Of a DNA stretch of 64,000 bases, positions 61,097 through 64,000 are shown one piece after another (the stretch's first letter is position 1; each line of letters opens with the position of its first letter). Location: positions 1 through 64,000 of the forward strand of contig JAAEOK010000080.1 of NCBI GenBank assembly GCA_024244705.1, written 5' to 3'. The position numbers were made by a program, and so were the translations under genes. The notes beneath the pieces were generated by a model. The model was not told the DNA's origin, made no database searches, and worked only from the letters and a program-made list of their open reading frames with translations. Origin of the DNA: Alphaproteobacteria bacterium (GTDB taxonomy: Bacteria; Pseudomonadota; Alphaproteobacteria; JAAEOK01).

Positions 61097-61270
61097 ATGG
61101 CGAGAAAATCGGACCAGTGGCAGGATGTTTCCCTGATGACCGAAGACGTCACCTTGGCGCTCCGCCCCTACGGCATCGATCCCGCCGACGGCGAGGCCTG
61201 CGCCGCCGTGCTGCGGACGATCGCGAACGCGCTGTCGACGACTGCGGAGCCGGGCCAAGCGCGCCAGTGA
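61097..61270 (+). CDS. 57-residue protein of unknown function
   Basis: An ATG at 61097, behind a good GGGAGGAGG ribosome site, opens 57 codons to a TGA at 61268-61270. The product (MARKSDQWQDVSLMTEDVTL, then GIDPADGEACAAVLRTIANALSTT) is soluble and helical, without Cys. It lies 28 bases after fdx in the same direction, so it is likely the last gene of the bcr operon. I do not recognise it. Codon use is consistent with coding, but the short length leaves doubt. Confidence 0.55.
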   Translation: MARKSDQWQDVSLMTEDVTLALRPYGIDPADGEACAAVLRTIANALSTTAEPGQARQ

Positions 61271-61480
61271 CCGGTTTCGTCGGCCTGATCACCTGATTCA
61301 GGCCTTTGCCTCACCGATTGGTCCCCCACACCGTATTGATTGAGCAGGTCAAAATCGGGCTATATGAACAGTAAGGTTCTCGATACGCGTTACCTTTGGC
61401 AGCGGCAGAAGGGACAGCGCGAGGCCAAATTACTCTTCGCCGTTTTAGCAATGCGCAGAATCACAAATGGGGGTCGAGCC

Positions 61481-62104
61481 GTGCCAAAATTTGGAAGCGT
61501 AATCCTAACACTTGCTGTTGTGCTGTCGTCGTCCGGGGCGGGCGCGGGCGAAAGAGTGACGGCTGATGTGGTCGGCGATCCTGCGTACGACCGGCCGATC
61601 GAAAAAGTGCAATTCGGCAGTGTTATGCAGGCGTCGATGGAAGGTGACGGCGCGCATCAGATGGCGGACAGTGGCTCGATCACCGCGACCATCCATCTCA
61701 TAGCCGCACAGGGTATTGGTCCGGCGATCGGTACGATTACGGTCGCGGATGGGGGTCACGGCGTCATGGTGATGCCCGACCTAGTCGGCCTGTCGCCCGG
61801 GCTTCACGCATTTCACATCCATCAGAATGGGGACTGCAGGCCCGGCGAGAAGGACGGAAAAATGATCGCGGGCCTCATGGCCGGCGGCCATTACGGCCAT
61901 GGTTCACATGGCGGCGACAGTCACGGTAAACCAAAAGGTGACCTGCCTGAATTGGTCGTTGCGGACGATGGCAGCGCAACGCAGCCGGTCATGAATCCTC
62001 ACCTGCATGCGGCGGAGCTGGCCGGACGGTCGATCATGATCCACGGCGCCAGCGAGGCCCAAGGCGGCGGCGCGCGTGTCGCCTGCGGTGTCTTTCCGAA
62101 ATAG
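61481..62104 (+). CDS. sodC: Cu/Zn superoxide dismutase
   Basis: The 207-residue protein has a signal peptide (MPKFGSVILTLAVVLSSSGA from a GTG start) and SodC motifs: LHAFHIHQNGDC with two Cu ligands, a GGHYGHGSHGGDSHGKPKGD loop for the bridging and zinc histidines, SIMIHG for the last Cu ligand, and VACGVF for the disulfide partner. GTG at 61481 is chosen because it gives a clean signal peptide; ATG at 61451 is possible. It is periplasmic and removes superoxide. Likely independent of the bcr operon (210-base gap). Confidence 0.87.
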   Translation: MPKFGSVILTLAVVLSSSGAGAGERVTADVVGDPAYDRPIEKVQFGSVMQASMEGDGAHQMADSGSITATIHLIAAQGIGPAIGTITVADGGHGVMVMPDLVGLSPGLHAFHIHQNGDCRPGEKDGKMIAGLMAGGHYGHGSHGGDSHGKPKGDLPELVVADDGSATQPVMNPHLHAAELAGRSIMIHGASEAQGGGARVACGVFPK

Positions 62105-62114
62105 CGATAAGGCT

Positions 62115-62765
62115 CTAGTCCCGCCGTGCGGCCTCGAAGTCGTCGGCCGCGACATCGGTGAATGGGTCCGTGCCGAGCCGGTCGGCGAGGTCGGGGGTCA
62201 GTGTAAACGTGTCGTGACCCATGGCGGCGAGCATCTCCAATTGATCGAGCGATCTCAGGCTCGCCACCAGGATACGGGTGCCGCAGCCGCTCGCCGCGCG
62301 AATGCGCACCATGCGCTCGAAGACCGCTTCGGCGTCGTTCCCGGCTTCCGCCAGGCGGCCGAAATAGGCCGCGACGTAAGCCGCGTTCGCGGCGCAGGCG
62401 GCAACGACCTGCTGTGCCGAGTAGGCCGCGGTGAGCGTGACCCTGACGCCGTCGCACATGAGCCGGGCCGCCGCCGCCAGTCCCGCCTCGGTCATCGGCA
62501 CCTTGACGACCACCCGCTCCCACAAGGCGGCGATGGCGAGACCGCTTCGATAGAGCGCGTCGACCGAGCTTCCGGTCGCTTGTATATGTAGCTCGGTGAG
62601 CCCGAGCGATTTGGCATCCTCGACGAGGGCCGCATAGGTTGCCGCCTCCACCGGTACCCCCGCGCGCTGGAGGATCACCGGGTTGGTCGTCGCGCCGAAC
62701 AGCCACCCCTTGGCGTGGGCGCGCCGCCACCGGTCGGATTCCGCACTGTCGATAAAGAGTCGCAT
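62115..62765 (-). CDS. Transaldolase / fructose-6-phosphate-aldolase-like protein
   Basis: The 216-residue protein has the short transaldolase (FSA/TalC-like) barrel: MRLFIDSAESDRWRRAHAKGWLFGATTNPVILQRAG, the Schiff-base lysine in RVVVKVPMTEAGLAAAARL and VTLTAAYSAQQVVAACAANAAYVAAYFGRLAEAGND. The start NPV/NP motif (TTNPVI) and KVP are diagnostic of the family. Whether it is a transaldolase or an aldolase cannot be told from sequence alone. It is convergent with sodC. Confidence 0.83.
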   Translation of the reverse strand: MRLFIDSAESDRWRRAHAKGWLFGATTNPVILQRAGVPVEAATYAALVEDAKSLGLTELHIQATGSSVDALYRSGLAIAALWERVVVKVPMTEAGLAAAARLMCDGVRVTLTAAYSAQQVVAACAANAAYVAAYFGRLAEAGNDAEAVFERMVRIRAASGCGTRILVASLRSLDQLEMLAAMGHDTFTLTPDLADRLGTDPFTDVAADDFEAARRD

Positions 62766-62906
62766 CGCCCGGGCGCGTCGTTGGTCGACCGTAGTTGTGG
62801 CGCAAAATCTACTCTTTGGCCACCGCCTCCGCGGCCCCGGCGGCTCATGCGAGGCGGTCGATTCGATTTCGGCGAGCGCCGTATCCGATGCGGACCTACA
62901 CCGCGG

Positions 62907-63434
62907 TCACGAGACTTCCCGCGACAGCGAGATTCGGGGCGAGGGGACGAAGCCGCAATGACGGAGGAAAGCGAGCAGCCCGCTCGTTTCGCGGCCGTTC
63001 CAGTCGACCTCGGTCATCACCGTGTCGACGCGGAGGGTGGCCAGATTGGCCAGCAACTGCGACAGCAGGGCGGTGCCGACATGGCGATGCGCGTAATCGG
63101 GATCGACGCCGATGGTGTGAATCACGGCCTCGCGCTGGGTCACGCCAAACTCGCCATAGTCGACATTGGCCATGACGAAGCCGACCGGGTGGTCGTCGAT
63201 TTCGGCGACGAGCGACAGGCGGATACCGGATTCGTCGAGGGTCTCGGCGAGCTTTCGAATGTAATAGGGGCGACGGTCGCGGCCGGTGATCTTGTGGTCG
63301 ATCCGGACCAGCGCGTCGAGGTCGCCGGGGACCAGGCTGCGCACCGGCACGGTGTCATGAGAGAGTGCCTCGAAATCGTCGCTCGACGAGGCGCTGAAAT
63401 CGAGCTCAACGACGTCGGGTTCCTGTTGGGCCAT
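62907..63434 (-). CDS. GNAT-family N-acetyltransferase (copy A)
   Basis: The 175-residue protein has a GNAT domain: VPVRSLVPGDLDALVRIDHKITGRDRRPYYIRKLAETL, then AVIHTIGVDPDYAHRHVGTALLSQLLANLATLRVD with the acetyl-CoA loop (R/Q-x2-G-x-G/A as HRHVGTA). The start at 63434 (MAQQEPD) follows GGAGGAAAC. It is a tandem paralogue of the next gene, sharing IGVDPD, VDWN/VDWR and a C-terminal CGFVPSPR/SGFVRAPR segment. The substrate is unknown. Confidence 0.83.
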   Translation of the reverse strand: MAQQEPDVVELDFSASSSDDFEALSHDTVPVRSLVPGDLDALVRIDHKITGRDRRPYYIRKLAETLDESGIRLSLVAEIDDHPVGFVMANVDYGEFGVTQREAVIHTIGVDPDYAHRHVGTALLSQLLANLATLRVDTVMTEVDWNGRETSGLLAFLRHCGFVPSPRISLSREVS

Positions 63435-63470
63435 GGTCTGTTTCCTCCGAGCTGTGTGATTCACGGACGG

Positions 63471-63953
63471 CTACTGCAGAAAGGGCGAGCCGGTATCGCG
63501 TTCGAGGACGAGCCGCGGCGCACGGACGAACCCGCTGGCCTCGCAGAACCGCATGAGATCGTGGTCGCGCCAATCGACCTGGGTTTGCATCTCGCGCACG
63601 CCCTTATGCTTCATGACCGCGATCAGGCCGTCCATCAGACGGTGGCCGATACCCGCGCCCTGGCGATCGGGATCGACGCCGATGGCATCCAGCACGGCGA
63701 CGGTCCCGGTGCCGCCGAACTCCCCTTCGAGAAGGTGCGCGAAGGCAAATCCGGCCAGCGCACCATCCCGGTCGACGCCGACATAGATGAAATCCTTCGG
63801 CTTCTCCAAGGCTGCCGCGAGGCGCTTCGAAAAGAAGGCCTGGCGCCAGCTTCCCGACAATTTGCTGTCGATGGCGACGACCGCCTGAAAATCATCGATG
63901 GTCAATGGCCGGACCTCGCCCACGCCATCTCCCGCTTCGTCGTTTGCTGTCAT
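63471..63953 (-). CDS. GNAT-family N-acetyltransferase (copy B)
   Basis: The 160-residue protein has a GNAT fold with RPLTIDDFQAVVAIDSKLSGSWRQAFFSKRLAAAL and the acetyl-CoA loop VDPDRQGAGIGHRLMDGLIAVMK (Q-x-A-G-I-G). It is the upstream member of a tandem pair with copy A, 36 bases apart, so both are probably in one operon. GAAGGAGAC precedes the start. The position next to the anaerobic aromatic genes might be chance. Confidence 0.84.
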   Translation of the reverse strand: MTANDEAGDGVGEVRPLTIDDFQAVVAIDSKLSGSWRQAFFSKRLAAALEKPKDFIYVGVDRDGALAGFAFAHLLEGEFGGTGTVAVLDAIGVDPDRQGAGIGHRLMDGLIAVMKHKGVREMQTQVDWRDHDLMRFCEASGFVRAPRLVLERDTGSPFLQ

Positions 63954-64000
63954 CCTGTGTCTCCTTCCCTATTAATCGATCGGCCGGTGTTCTCGGCCTA

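Noticed and set aside
61340-61352. FNR-like site before sodC (TTGAG-N3-GTCAA)
   Set aside because: The spacer is 3 instead of 4 and one arm is off consensus, so the geometry is wrong for FNR/NNR.

Overview
The window reads as chromosomal DNA of a GC-rich alphaproteobacterium, most like a Rhodospirillales-type facultative denitrifier. The basis is ALA-synthase HemA (the C4 pathway), a cd1 nitrite reductase with its full d1-haem operon, a TauXY/Xsc taurine pathway fed by a TRAP transporter, and a Thauera-type ATP-dependent benzoyl-CoA reductase. I saw no rRNA, tRNA or CRISPR array.

Layout. (1) 1-450: the tail of an IS630-type transposase abuts an antisense relic of an MmeI-like DNA methyltransferase. 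(2) 449-10439: accessory catabolism and redox genes. These are an MttB-family methyltransferase divergent from a GlyA paralogue, a LysR regulator divergent from a DUF1348/VOC/flavo-iron-sulfur fusion set, a disulfide oxidoreductase with two frameshifts, and a patatin. (3) 10579-20914: taurine dissimilation (TRAP transporter, UspA, an orphan TauA-like binding protein, TauX, TauY, Xsc, a cupin and Pta), turning taurine into acetyl-CoA plus sulfite and ammonia. (4) 21038-26094: an FMN reductase, a PanE-like protein, and a leftward hemA, DUF2249, polytopic membrane protein, hemerythrin group. (5) 26180-33341: a rightward operon behind FNR/NNR-type boxes. It encodes a CuA-containing, B-family-like haem-copper reductase whose active-site tyrosine position is glutamine (probably an eNOR-type NO reductase), a haem O synthase, a Sco protein, a cytochrome b / ferredoxin / MvhD-like fusion, an unknown membrane-anchored protein and a bacteriohemerythrin. 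(6) 33360-45302: nirI divergent from nirS-E-C-F-D-L-G-H-J-N plus a CbiX-like chelatase. (7) 45328-49153: regulators, an exporter, a VOC protein, a phosphoribosyltransferase-like protein and a periplasmic cytochrome c behind two tandem FNR-type boxes. (8) 49193-61270: anaerobic benzoyl-CoA degradation, with korAB (2-oxoglutarate:ferredoxin oxidoreductase), a ferritin-like protein and ridA divergent from had-oah-dch-bcrCBAD-fdx and a 57-aa ORF. (9) 61481-63953: sodC, a transaldolase-like gene and two tandem GNAT acetyltransferases.

How it fits together. Benzoyl-CoA reductase needs low-potential ferredoxin, which KorAB can reduce. The carbon is oxidised anaerobically with nitrite and NO as acceptors. 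NirS makes NO, and no norCB is present, so the NO reductase is most plausibly the atypical haem-copper enzyme at 26.6-29.0 kb. Six 14-bp TTGAY-N4-RTCAA-type sites sit upstream of hemA, the haem-copper operon, nirI, nirS and cytochrome c. In several cases they lie at about -41.5 from a plausible -10 element, which suggests one NNR/Dnr regulon. The cytochrome b fusion next to the haem-copper enzyme is the best candidate for an undescribed electron-transfer system.
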